From contig JAKDIS010000062.1 of NCBI GenBank assembly GCA_030450335.1, positions 1 to 14,429 on the forward strand: DNA of 14,429 nt, read 5' to 3'. This document shows, piece after piece, positions 8,484-14,429 of the stretch. Position 1 is the first letter of the stretch. Each line of letters opens with the position of its first letter. Source of the DNA: Corynebacterium sp. (GTDB taxonomy: Bacteria; Actinomycetota; Actinomycetes; Mycobacteriales; Mycobacteriaceae). Position numbers and translations under genes: made by a program. The notes under the pieces are model-generated. The model searched no databases. It saw nothing but the letters and a program-made list of their open reading frames with translations, and was not told the DNA's origin.

Positions 8484-9644
8484 CTAGACCGCGACGTTCT
8501 CCCGGGCCGCCTCGCGGGTACGTCGGGACGTCCTGCGCGGCAGGGCCGGCGGGTGCAGCACCCACTTGAGCACCGGGGTGCGGCCGACGAGGTAGAACAC
8601 GAAACCGGCGACCGCGCAGGTGAGCAGACCGGTGTAGACCATCGCGTTGGTGCCGGCCAGGAAGCCCCACGTCTCCGGGTCGTTGGCGAGCAGCGAAGGC
8701 ACGACCACGGCCATCACCAGGTGTAGCGCGGCGTGGTGGGAGACGTAGATCGGCAGGGTGTTGCGTCCGATGGCCGACAACACGCCGGCGACCACCGGCG
8801 TCCGTGAGAGCCACGTCGCCACCAGGATGCCCGCCGGTACGGCCGTGAAGATCCGGACCATGGCGAGCAGCCCCATCAGCGAGGCTTCCCCGGTGCTCCA
8901 CCCGCCGGGACGCACGTGGTCGGCGACCGCGGAGAAGATCCACTCCCACCCCAGGAAGACCACGAACACCGTGGCGATGACGGCGAGGTTGCCGGCGTGC
9001 GCGGCGAGCCGCAGGAACAGCTGGCGGAAGTGCAGGCCCACGAAGAACGCCGGCGCGTACTGGGTGATGTGGGTGATCTCCGGGATCGACGACAACCCGG
9101 CCGCCGCGACGACGAGCGCGGGGATGAAGGACACCGCCACCGACCAGACCGGCGGCAGGTGGCGCAGCAGGCAGGCCAGGATGTTGAAGATCATCAACAC
9201 GTAGAGGAACCAGATCCCCGGGTCACCCAGCAGGATCGCCCGGCCCAACGAGGTCCAGCTCAGGTCGTCGGCCATGTCCAGACGGATCGCCGCCTGCACG
9301 GGTGTGAACACCAGGTAGGGCACGAGCAGGAACCACAGTCGCCGGTACCACAGGTCGCCGAGGGTGCGTTCGATCACGCGGTGGGCGAACAGTCCGGAGA
9401 TGACGAAGAACAACGGCATCCGGATCGGGTCCATGAACCCGTTGAACCAGTTCCACGCCGTGTCGGTCGCACCGGGTACACCGGTGACCACGTGCATGTA
9501 GCAGACGCCGATGATCGACAGGCCCTTCGCGCAGTCCGCCCACAACAGACGACCACCGGCAGGGCGCGGCGCGGTGTCGGCTGCGGCGGCTGCATCGGCG
9601 GTGGCTGCGGTGGTGGTTTCAGGGGTCCCGGATCGGTCAGACAC
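8484..9644 (-). CDS. acyltransferase-3 family membrane protein, substrate unknown
   Basis: This is a 386-residue polytopic membrane protein with about ten hydrophobic segments. The acyltransferase-3 pattern is clear at the N-terminus: DCAKG at residues 37-41 followed by His51 (the usual Asp/Arg-or-Lys...His arrangement), then FFVISGLF at 79-86. Such enzymes O-acylate sugars, peptidoglycan or lipids across the membrane. In mycolata, relatives acetylate trehalose mycolates or succinylate arabinan. Here the first 30 residues are an Ala/Thr/Pro-rich low-complexity tail. The start is GTG 9644 with GGAG 4 nt upstream. The gene leads the cluster with the exoribonuclease and aroG, and diverges from mptC. 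The matching M. tuberculosis position holds Rv2180c, an uncharacterised membrane protein. Acylation of lipomannan or a PIM is a reasonable guess from context, not proven. Confidence 0.82.
   Translation of the reverse strand: MSDRSGTPETTTAATADAAAAADTAPRPAGGRLLWADCAKGLSIIGVCYMHVVTGVPGATDTAWNWFNGFMDPIRMPLFFVISGLFAHRVIERTLGDLWYRRLWFLLVPYLVFTPVQAAIRLDMADDLSWTSLGRAILLGDPGIWFLYVLMIFNILACLLRHLPPVWSVAVSFIPALVVAAAGLSSIPEITHITQYAPAFFVGLHFRQLFLRLAAHAGNLAVIATVFVVFLGWEWIFSAVADHVRPGGWSTGEASLMGLLAMVRIFTAVPAGILVATWLSRTPVVAGVLSAIGRNTLPIYVSHHAALHLVMAVVVPSLLANDPETWGFLAGTNAMVYTGLLTCAVAGFVFYLVGRTPVLKWVLHPPALPRRTSRRTREAARENVAV
9571..9625. repeat. GGC/GGT-rich low-complexity stretch
   Basis: Imperfect reiterations of GGCTGCGGC and GGTGGT units fill this stretch. 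On the minus strand they encode the Ala/Thr/Asp-rich N-terminal tail of the acyltransferase-3 protein. The units are imperfect, so strong slippage is not expected, though tail length may vary between strains. Confidence 0.4.
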
Positions 9645-9685
9645 AGAACTCCACGTTGCCCCATGCCGACGGAAGAATCAATTGA

Positions 9686-11131
9686 GTGTGCCCTGATATA
9701 GAGTCGTATCCCGTGGAAAACCCCAGCAAACCCGATCTCCGTCGCCGCAGCGTTGTGCTCTGTTACCTCGGAGTCCTCCTCGCGGTCACCGTGGCCGGCG
9801 TCCTCAGGTTCGTCATCAGCGACGACACCGTCACCTACCACTTCGACTACGACATCTACCGCGGTGGCGGGCAGGCCGTCCTGGACGGGGCGAGCCTGTA
9901 CAACCAGAGCTTCCAGGCGCAGGGCATCACCCTGCCCTTCACCTACCCTCCCCTGTCCGCCCTGGTCTTCGCGCCGCTGGCGTTGGTCTCCAGCAACCTG
10001 GGCTTCACCGTCTTCACGGTGCTGAGCGTGCTCGCCCTCCTGGCGACCACCGTGATCGTGCTGAACGCCCTGGCCGGAGAAGTCGCCGGACGCACCGGGT
10101 TCACGGTCACCCGCCGCCAGCTCACACTCGCCGCCCTGTTAGTGCTGCCCCTCGCCGTGTGGCTGTGGCCCGTGACCCACACCCTGGAGTTCGGCCAGAT
10201 CAACGTGATCCTCATGCTGATGGTCGCCGCCGACCTGCTGCTCCCCCGCACGCCCTGGCCGCGAGGCATGATGATCGGTCTGGCGGCCGCCCTGAAACTC
10301 ACGCCCGCCGTCTTCGGCCTGTACCTGCTGCTGCGCCGGCAGTGGGGCCCGGCGGTCACCAGCGTGGTGTCCGGCCTCGGGGCCAGCGCCCTGGCCTGGC
10401 TGGTGCTGCCGGCCGACTCACGCCAGTACTGGACGGAGACCATCAGCGACCCCTCCCGCATCGGCGGGCTCGCCTACTCCGCCAACCAGTCGGTGCGCGG
10501 CATGATCGCCCGGTTCACCGACGACCCCCTGCAGACCGGCCTGTGGTACGTCTTCGCCGCGGTGACCGTGGTCCTGATCGCCGTGGTGATGGTCCGGCTG
10601 TTCAGCGTGGGCGCCTACACCGCCGCAGTGTGCACCAACGCCCTGCTGGCCCTGCTGGTGTCCCCGGTGTCCTGGGCACACCACTGGGTCTGGGTGCTGC
10701 CGCTGATGCTGGTCGTCGGGGTGTCGCTGTGGACACGGGTGGCGGCCCACCGTACCGGCCCCGGCGTGATCCCCCTCGCCGTGCTCGGTGTGGTGCTCGT
10801 GCTGGTGTCCACCGCGTTCCCGGTGCACGTCTACCTGCCGTCGGCCCACGGGGCCGAGCAGGACTGGTCCCTGGTGATGAAACTGCTGGGTTCGGAGTAC
10901 GTGCTCGCCGCACTGCTGTGGCTCGGAGTGGCCGGGGTGTGGCCCCGGGTCTTCCGGCCCGTCCATCCAGGAGCTGCAGAGTCCCCAGGGGCCCCGGAGT
11001 CACCGGAGTCCGGAACCGAACTCAGAGACGGAAACGAAGGAATCGCGGGCGGGGCTTGCTCCCCAGCACCCGGCCCGAACCCGGTTCAGACCCCTCCGGA
11101 TAACCCCGACCGGCGGTCAGCGACTCCTTGA
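9686..11131 (+). CDS. mptC: GT87/DUF2029 alpha-(1->2)-mannosyltransferase, MptC-like
   Basis: This is a 481-residue GT-C membrane glycosyltransferase with about ten hydrophobic segments. The first extracytoplasmic loop carries the GT87 signature HFDYDIYRGG (residues 52-61, acidic Asp54 and Asp56), followed by FTYPPLSALVFAPLA at 85-99. Position between the acyltransferase and plsC matches M. tuberculosis Rv2181 and C. glutamicum MptC. Those enzymes add alpha-1,2 mannose branches to the lipomannan core from polyprenyl-phosphate-mannose. The start is uncertain: GTG 9686 has only a weak upstream GGAAG, while GTG 9713 would fit a leaderless mRNA. A rare TTA leucine codon occurs at 10139. The last roughly 60 residues are a Pro/Gly/Glu-rich polar tail, of which 110 bp overlap the 3' end of plsC on the other strand. 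Another GT87 mannosyltransferase is the main alternative. Confidence 0.82.
   Translation: MCPDIESYPVENPSKPDLRRRSVVLCYLGVLLAVTVAGVLRFVISDDTVTYHFDYDIYRGGGQAVLDGASLYNQSFQAQGITLPFTYPPLSALVFAPLALVSSNLGFTVFTVLSVLALLATTVIVLNALAGEVAGRTGFTVTRRQLTLAALLVLPLAVWLWPVTHTLEFGQINVILMLMVAADLLLPRTPWPRGMMIGLAAALKLTPAVFGLYLLLRRQWGPAVTSVVSGLGASALAWLVLPADSRQYWTETISDPSRIGGLAYSANQSVRGMIARFTDDPLQTGLWYVFAAVTVVLIAVVMVRLFSVGAYTAAVCTNALLALLVSPVSWAHHWVWVLPLMLVVGVSLWTRVAAHRTGPGVIPLAVLGVVLVLVSTAFPVHVYLPSAHGAEQDWSLVMKLLGSEYVLAALLWLGVAGVWPRVFRPVHPGAAESPGAPESPESGTELRDGNEGIAGGACSPAPGPNPVQTPPDNPDRRSATP
9695..9702. promoter_or_regulatory. overlapping divergent -10 candidates for the acyltransferase gene and mptC
   Basis: The AT-rich core GATATAGA contains TATATC on the minus strand (9700-9695), about 50 nt before the acyltransferase GTG. 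On the plus strand it contains TATAGA (9697-9702), 10 nt before the GTG at 9713 in the mptC frame. Both are partial -10 matches in an otherwise GC-rich gap. If both are used, the two promoters compete for one site. Confidence 0.35.
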
Positions 11132-11801
11132 CGTCGGCGGCGTACGCACCCTCCACGTACTCCTGACCGGAGAGTTCGGCGATCCGCTCCATCGTGTAGT
11201 CCGTCAGGGCACGGGCGGGGGAGACACCCTCCCCGGCGTCGGCGAAGTCGGCCGGGTCGATCGGGTCACCGACGACGACGCCCACCCGGTGCGGACGCAG
11301 CAGCCAGGAGCCGGCCACGTTCGCCTTCTGGGTGTCGATCATCGCCACGGGGTAGATCTTCGCCCCGGAAGCCAGGGCGATACGGGCCATGCCCGTCTTG
11401 CCGCGGTACATCCTGCCGTCCGGTGAGCGGGTTCCCTCCGGGTACATGCCCAGCGGGTCGCCCTTGTCCAGAACGCGCAGGGCGGTCTCCAGGGCGGCGT
11501 CCTGCGAGTCCTTGTCCTGCCGGTCGATGGGCACCTGCCCGACCGAGGTGAAGAACCACTTCTGGATGGCCCCGGCGAAGCCCGGGGTGGTGAAGTACTC
11601 CTTCTTCGCCAGGAAGGTCAGCTGACGCTCCGCCAGCAGCGGGAAGTACAGCGAGTCCATCACCGCGAGGTGGTTGGAGGCCAGGATGGCCGGGCCCTCG
11701 GCGGGGATCTTGTCCAGACCACTGGAGTACGGCCGGTTCAGGACCCACAGCCACGGTCCGATGACCACCTTCTTCAACCACCAGTAGGTGCGGTTCTGCA
11801 C
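11022..11801 (-). CDS. plsC: 1-acyl-glycerol-3-phosphate acyltransferase (PlsC family)
   Basis: This is a 259-residue membrane-associated acyltransferase that probably acylates lysophosphatidate to phosphatidate, feeding phospholipids including phosphatidylinositol. The two diagnostic motifs are intact: NHLAVMDS, giving the catalytic HX4D with His44 and Asp49, and PEGTRS at 121-126. It corresponds in position to M. tuberculosis Rv2182c, which I recall being named PlsM for sn-2 acylation; check before reusing that name. The start is GTG 11801. Its ribosome binding site AAAGGG (11810-11815) lies in the last codons of glk, and only 4 bp separate the two genes, so they are coupled. The C-terminus is a basic, Pro/Arg-rich tail that overlaps the mptC tail. 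Placement downstream of pimB' and glk ties it to glycolipid synthesis. Confidence 0.9.
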   Translation of the reverse strand: MQNRTYWWLKKVVIGPWLWVLNRPYSSGLDKIPAEGPAILASNHLAVMDSLYFPLLAERQLTFLAKKEYFTTPGFAGAIQKWFFTSVGQVPIDRQDKDSQDAALETALRVLDKGDPLGMYPEGTRSPDGRMYRGKTGMARIALASGAKIYPVAMIDTQKANVAGSWLLRPHRVGVVVGDPIDPADFADAGEGVSPARALTDYTMERIAELSGQEYVEGAYAADVKESLTAGRGYPEGSEPGSGRVLGSKPRPRFLRFRL

Positions 11802-11805
11802 TGAT

Positions 11806-12786
11806 CTATCCCTTTCGCAAGCAGGTCGTGGACGAACTCAGGTGAGCATGCCCGGCAAGGAGCGCCACGCCGATCATACCCGCCTCGGAACCCAGGGACG
11901 CCGCTTCGACGCGGGCCATCGGCCGGAAACCCGAGCCGACCACCGAGGCCTCCATCTCGGCGCGGGCCCCGGGAAGGTACAGGTCGGCGTCCGCCGACAC
12001 CCCGCCGCCGAGCACGATGAGCTCGGGGTCCAGCACCTCCTGGACCGCCGAGAGGCCACGTCCCAGCCAGAGGGCGAAGTCGTCGATGACCTCCATCGCC
12101 AGCGGGTCGCCGTCACGTGCCAGGCGCACCACGCTTCGTCCCGTGATCTCCTCCGGGCGCGAGTGGAAGATCCCGGCGAGCATGCTGTCGGGGTGGCGTC
12201 CGGTGGCGATGAACTCCAGCGCCGTGGTCTCCAGGGCGCTGCCCGAGCAGTAACGCTCCAGGCAGCCGCGCTTGCCGCACGGGCACGCCCGACCGCCGGG
12301 AACCACGGTGAGGTGGCCGAACTCCGGCGCTGCGCCGTAGGAGCCGCGGTAGAGCTGCCCCTCGGTCACCAGGGCGCCGCCGATGCCGGTGCCGACGGCG
12401 AAGAGAACCCAGGTGGCGGCGTCGCGTCCGGGGCCGAGGATCTGCTCGCCCCAGGCCGCGGCGTTCGCGTCGTGCTCGAGCACGACGGGCAGGCCCAGGC
12501 GCCGGGTCAGCCGGTCACGCACGTCACGGTCGCGCCACGGAAGGTGCGGGGCGAAGCGCACGCGCTCCTGGTCCGCGGTGATGAAACCCGCCACGGCGAG
12601 GCCCACCGCCCCCACGGAGTGCCGGGAACGCAGGATGCCCACCGCGTGGGCGATCGCCGTCTCGAGCGACTCGACCGTCGACGGGGTGGGCAACTGCTCC
12701 ACGTCCAGCACCCGTCCGTCCGGGTCGACCACCGCGGCGCGCAGGTTCGTCCCCCCGATGTCGATGCCGATGGTCAGTTGCGTCAC
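11806..12786 (-). CDS. glk: ROK-family glucokinase
   Basis: This is a 326-residue cytoplasmic sugar kinase that phosphorylates glucose to glucose 6-phosphate. It has the ATP-binding motif IGIDIGGTN at residues 6-14, catalytic Asp106 in LEHDANAAAWGE, the phosphate motif VGTGIGG at 131-137, and the ROK signature with zinc ligands His158 and Cys168, Cys170 and Cys175 (CPCGKRGC). There is no DNA-binding N-terminus, so it is a kinase rather than a ROK repressor. The start is GTG 12786, 4 nt after a perfect AGGAGG; a longer open frame to 12861 would run into pimB'. The length fits C. glutamicum Glk, which is ATP-dependent. I see nothing that indicates polyphosphate use. It lies between pimB' (56 bp upstream) and plsC (4 bp downstream). 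Confidence 0.92.
   Translation of the reverse strand: MTQLTIGIDIGGTNLRAAVVDPDGRVLDVEQLPTPSTVESLETAIAHAVGILRSRHSVGAVGLAVAGFITADQERVRFAPHLPWRDRDVRDRLTRRLGLPVVLEHDANAAAWGEQILGPGRDAATWVLFAVGTGIGGALVTEGQLYRGSYGAAPEFGHLTVVPGGRACPCGKRGCLERYCSGSALETTALEFIATGRHPDSMLAGIFHSRPEEITGRSVVRLARDGDPLAMEVIDDFALWLGRGLSAVQEVLDPELIVLGGGVSADADLYLPGARAEMEASVVGSGFRPMARVEAASLGSEAGMIGVALLAGHAHLSSSTTCLRKG
11810..11815 (-). promoter_or_regulatory. ribosome binding site of plsC within the glk 3' end
   Basis: On the minus strand AAAGGG ends 8 nt before GTG 11801 and overlaps the last glk codons (Leu-Arg-Lys-Gly-stop). This fixes the plsC start and implies that ribosomes finishing glk feed plsC. Confidence 0.6.
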
Positions 12787-12790
12787 TTGT

Positions 12791-12796
12791 CCTCCT
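12791..12796 (-). promoter_or_regulatory. ribosome binding site deciding the glk start
   Basis: On the minus strand a perfect AGGAGG is followed by ACAA and GTG 12786. The spacing is short at 4 nt, but this is the only good site in the pimB'-glk gap, so it selects the 326-residue product. Confidence 0.7.
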
Positions 12797-12805
12797 GTAC
12801 GTCTC

Positions 12806-12823
12806 GCACCGGCGTCCCGGCGC
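12806..12823 (-). terminator. hairpin in the pimB'-glk gap, possible attenuator or processing site
   Basis: The minus-strand RNA can form a 7-bp stem (GCGCCGG with CCGGUGC, one G-U pair) around a GACG loop. The plus strand has an A-C mismatch at the same point, so the fold favours the direction of pimB' and glk. No U-run follows, and the glk ribosome binding site begins 9 nt downstream of the stem. Confidence 0.35.
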
Positions 12824-12842
12824 AACCCGTTCAGGGTATCGG

Positions 12843-14027
12843 TCACATCCGCCAGTTCCAACTGTGGCGCGGCGGGCGGGCCGCCCCGCCGTCCAGGACG
12901 TTGACGAGCTGCTGGCCAAGCACGTCCCAGTTCCAGGCGTCCCGGACGTAGCGTCTCCCCTGCTCGGAGTAGCGTCGCGCCCGTTCCGGGTCGGCGAGCA
13001 GGGCGGCGACGCAGGCGGCGACCGCGGCGGTGTCCTCACCGTCGACGACGTCGCCGGTCACCCCGTCCTGCACGGTCTCCGGGGCGCCGCCGCCGTCGCC
13101 GGCGATGGTGGGCACACCGCAGGCCTGCGACTCCAGGAAGACGATGCCGAGCCCCTCCACGCTGAAACCACCGCCCTGGGTGCGCACGGGCATGGCGAAG
13201 ACGTCGCCGGCACAGTAGTGGGCGACGAGTTCGCCGTAGTCCACCGGGCCGGTGACCGTCACCCGGCCCGCCACGCCCAGCGTGGTCGCACGTGCGGCCA
13301 GGCGTCCGGCGTCGTCGCCGGGGCCGACGATGAGCAGGTGTGCGTCCGGCACGGCGGCCAGAACCTCCGGCATCGCCTCGACGAGGGTGTCCTGCCCCTT
13401 GCGCGGGACGATCCGCGAGACGCACACGATCACGCGGCGATCCTGCAGCCCCAGCCGGGTACGCACCGTCTCCCGGCCCGCGGGGTCCGGGCGGAAGACG
13501 TCGGCGTCGACGCCGCCGGGCATCGGTTCCCAGGCCACGTCCGGCCCGAAGGCCGAGGCGAACCGGCTGCGCGCGTAGCGCGAGACGTAGGTCAGGCAGT
13601 CCGTCCGGCGGCCGATGGCGCGCAGGACGGAACGTCCGCCCGGCACCATCGACCAGCCGACCTCGTGGCCGTGGGTGGACGCCACCACGCGGGTCGCGCC
13701 CGCGGTGCGTGCCGCCCCTCCCATCAGACCCAGGGGCGTGGAGGAACCGAACCACACGGTGTCGATGCCGCGCTCACGGATGACCTCGGCCATCCGGGCG
13801 GCGGTCGCCGGGGTGGGCAGCATGACCTTGCGCGGCCAGCGGACCACGTCGTAGGGCAGACCTGCGTCGTGGGACGCGGCGGCCGCGGCGTCCTGCGTGG
13901 ACGCCAGGACCGTCAGACGCCCCGGGTCGCGGCGTTCCAGCTCCGCGCAGTAGTCGCGCAGGTAGCTCTGGATGCCGCCGACGGCGGGCGGGAAGTCGTT
14001 GGTGACCAGCAGGACGCGGGAAGCCAC
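12843..14027 (-). CDS. pimB: GDP-mannose-dependent PIM mannosyltransferase, PimB' type (GT4)
   Basis: This is a 394-residue cytoplasmic GT-B enzyme at the inner membrane face. PimB' transfers the second mannose from GDP-mannose to monomannosylated phosphatidylinositol, giving the PIM2 anchor of lipomannan. Visible family features are DFPPAVGGIQSYLRDY at 11-26, STHGHEVGW at 117-125, donor-site Arg205 and Lys210 in SRIVPRKGQ, and the GT4 EX7E motif EGLGIVFLE at 291-299. These lie within one position of the numbering I recall for the C. glutamicum PimB' structure. The start is GTG 14027, 20 bp after the NlpC/P60 stop, with no clear Shine-Dalgarno, so coupling to the upstream gene is likely. Gene order next to NlpC/P60 and glk agrees with C. 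glutamicum. Confidence 0.93.
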   Translation of the reverse strand: MASRVLLVTNDFPPAVGGIQSYLRDYCAELERRDPGRLTVLASTQDAAAAASHDAGLPYDVVRWPRKVMLPTPATAARMAEVIRERGIDTVWFGSSTPLGLMGGAARTAGATRVVASTHGHEVGWSMVPGGRSVLRAIGRRTDCLTYVSRYARSRFASAFGPDVAWEPMPGGVDADVFRPDPAGRETVRTRLGLQDRRVIVCVSRIVPRKGQDTLVEAMPEVLAAVPDAHLLIVGPGDDAGRLAARATTLGVAGRVTVTGPVDYGELVAHYCAGDVFAMPVRTQGGGFSVEGLGIVFLESQACGVPTIAGDGGGAPETVQDGVTGDVVDGEDTAAVAACVAALLADPERARRYSEQGRRYVRDAWNWDVLGQQLVNVLDGGAARPPRHSWNWRM

Positions 14028-14047
14028 GGGCGAGGGCGTGCGCGCTC

Positions 14048-14429
14048 TCAGTACCGGGCGGCGCCGGCGAAGGGCATGCTGTCGACGCTGACGACCTGCA
14101 CCGGGATGCCGTAGTCGGACGCGTGGACGATCTTGCCGTCGCCGATGTACATGCCCACGTGGGTGACACCCGGGTAGAAGCCGACGATGTCGCCGGGCTG
14201 CAGGGCGTCCCGCGAGACCGAGGTCCCGCCGGACACCTGCGCGGCGGAGGTGCGCGGCACGGTGGTGCCGATCTGCTGGTAGGCCCAGTACATCAGGCCG
14301 GAGCAGTCGAAGGCGTCCGGGCCTGCGGCACCCCAGGAGTAGGGGGAACCCAGCTTGGACATCGCGGCGCCCACGGCGCCGTCCGCGATCGCGCTGACCG
14401 CGGCGGCGGCGTCGCCGGCGGCACTGCCG
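14048..14429 (-). CDS. NlpC/P60 cell-wall endopeptidase, 5' end truncated by window
   Basis: Only the C-terminal 127 residues lie in the window. The frame is still open at base 14429, so the true start is outside; an internal GTG at 14374 is not a credible start because the coding frame continues upstream. The NlpC/P60 catalytic domain is complete: the Cys nucleophile in DAFDCSGLMYWAY, the His in THVGMYIGDGKIVHAS, and a terminal SMPFAGAARY. Such enzymes cut D-Glu-diaminopimelate links in peptidoglycan outside the membrane, often during cell separation. The visible upstream part is an Ala-rich linker (about 20 residues), as expected before the catalytic domain of a secreted hydrolase. In M. 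tuberculosis, Rv2190c occupies the corresponding place near pimB'. The gene opens the cluster continuing into pimB', glk and plsC. Confidence 0.9.
   Translation of the reverse strand, partial: GSAAGDAAAAVSAIADGAVGAAMSKLGSPYSWGAAGPDAFDCSGLMYWAYQQIGTTVPRTSAAQVSGGTSVSRDALQPGDIVGFYPGVTHVGMYIGDGKIVHASDYGIPVQVVSVDSMPFAGAARY

Noticed and set aside
10960..11020. Repeated CCGGAGTC units near the end of mptC as a regulatory repeat
   Set aside because: There are only two or three short imperfect copies, which simply encode the Pro-Glu-Ser tail. No array or stable hairpin is formed.
12787..12861. 25-residue N-terminal extension of the glucokinase
   Set aside because: It would overlap the pimB' 3' end and the hairpin. 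A perfect AGGAGG before GTG 12786 and the usual ROK N-terminus support the shorter form.
12864..14114. 416-codon open frame on the plus strand across pimB'
   Set aside because: It is antisense to a motif-complete GT4 enzyme; the composition is typical of a GC-rich shadow frame.
14048..14374. Short NlpC/P60 protein starting at GTG 14374
   Set aside because: The frame continues open to the window edge with an Ala-rich linker, and a hydrolase without an export signal would be unusual. It is a truncated larger gene.

Overview
The window is about 14.4 kb of high-GC, gene-dense DNA. It carries thirteen protein genes, two of them cut by the window edges, and no tRNA, rRNA, CRISPR array, insertion sequence or phage gene that I can see. 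Gene content and order fit a mycolic-acid actinobacterium and most likely a Corynebacterium. The order metF / idsA-mptA / Rv2175c-like / pknL / aroG / Rv2179c-like / membrane protein / mptC / plsC / glk / pimB' / NlpC-P60 follows, from memory, the Corynebacterium glutamicum block around cg2383-cg2402. It also parallels the Mycobacterium tuberculosis Rv2172c-Rv2190c block. A PknL with five extracellular PASTA-like repeats argues for Corynebacterium, since the M. tuberculosis PknL is a short kinase without PASTA.

Layout. At the left, metF (minus, 3' end cut off) diverges from a tightly coupled pair, idsA and mptA (plus). mptA runs tail to tail into a small winged-helix protein gene (minus, Rv2175c type). 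That gene diverges from pknL (plus), a membrane Ser/Thr kinase. pknL converges on a minus-strand cluster that is transcribed from an acyltransferase-3 membrane protein gene through a DEDDh exoribonuclease gene to aroG. The acyltransferase gene diverges from mptC (plus). mptC runs tail to tail into a second minus-strand cluster, which reads NlpC/P60 (5' end cut off), pimB', glk, plsC.

How the genes fit together. Most encode steps of one envelope pathway. IdsA supplies prenyl diphosphates. PlsC makes phosphatidate for phospholipids, PimB' adds the second mannose to phosphatidylinositol mannoside, MptA extends the alpha-1,6 mannan backbone and MptC adds alpha-1,2 branches. The NlpC/P60 protein is a peptidoglycan hydrolase. 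PknL and its likely DNA-binding substrate provide possible phospho-control. metF, aroG and glk are housekeeping metabolic genes carried in the same conserved block.

I found no convincing new defence system or mobile element. The points most worth a second look are two long tail-to-tail coding overlaps, both at the 3' ends of mannosyltransferase genes; a recurring -10-like hexamer 7-10 nt upstream of start codons, which suggests leaderless transcripts; an acyltransferase-3 protein of unknown substrate inside the lipomannan locus; and the apparent lack of any gene between pknL and aroG.
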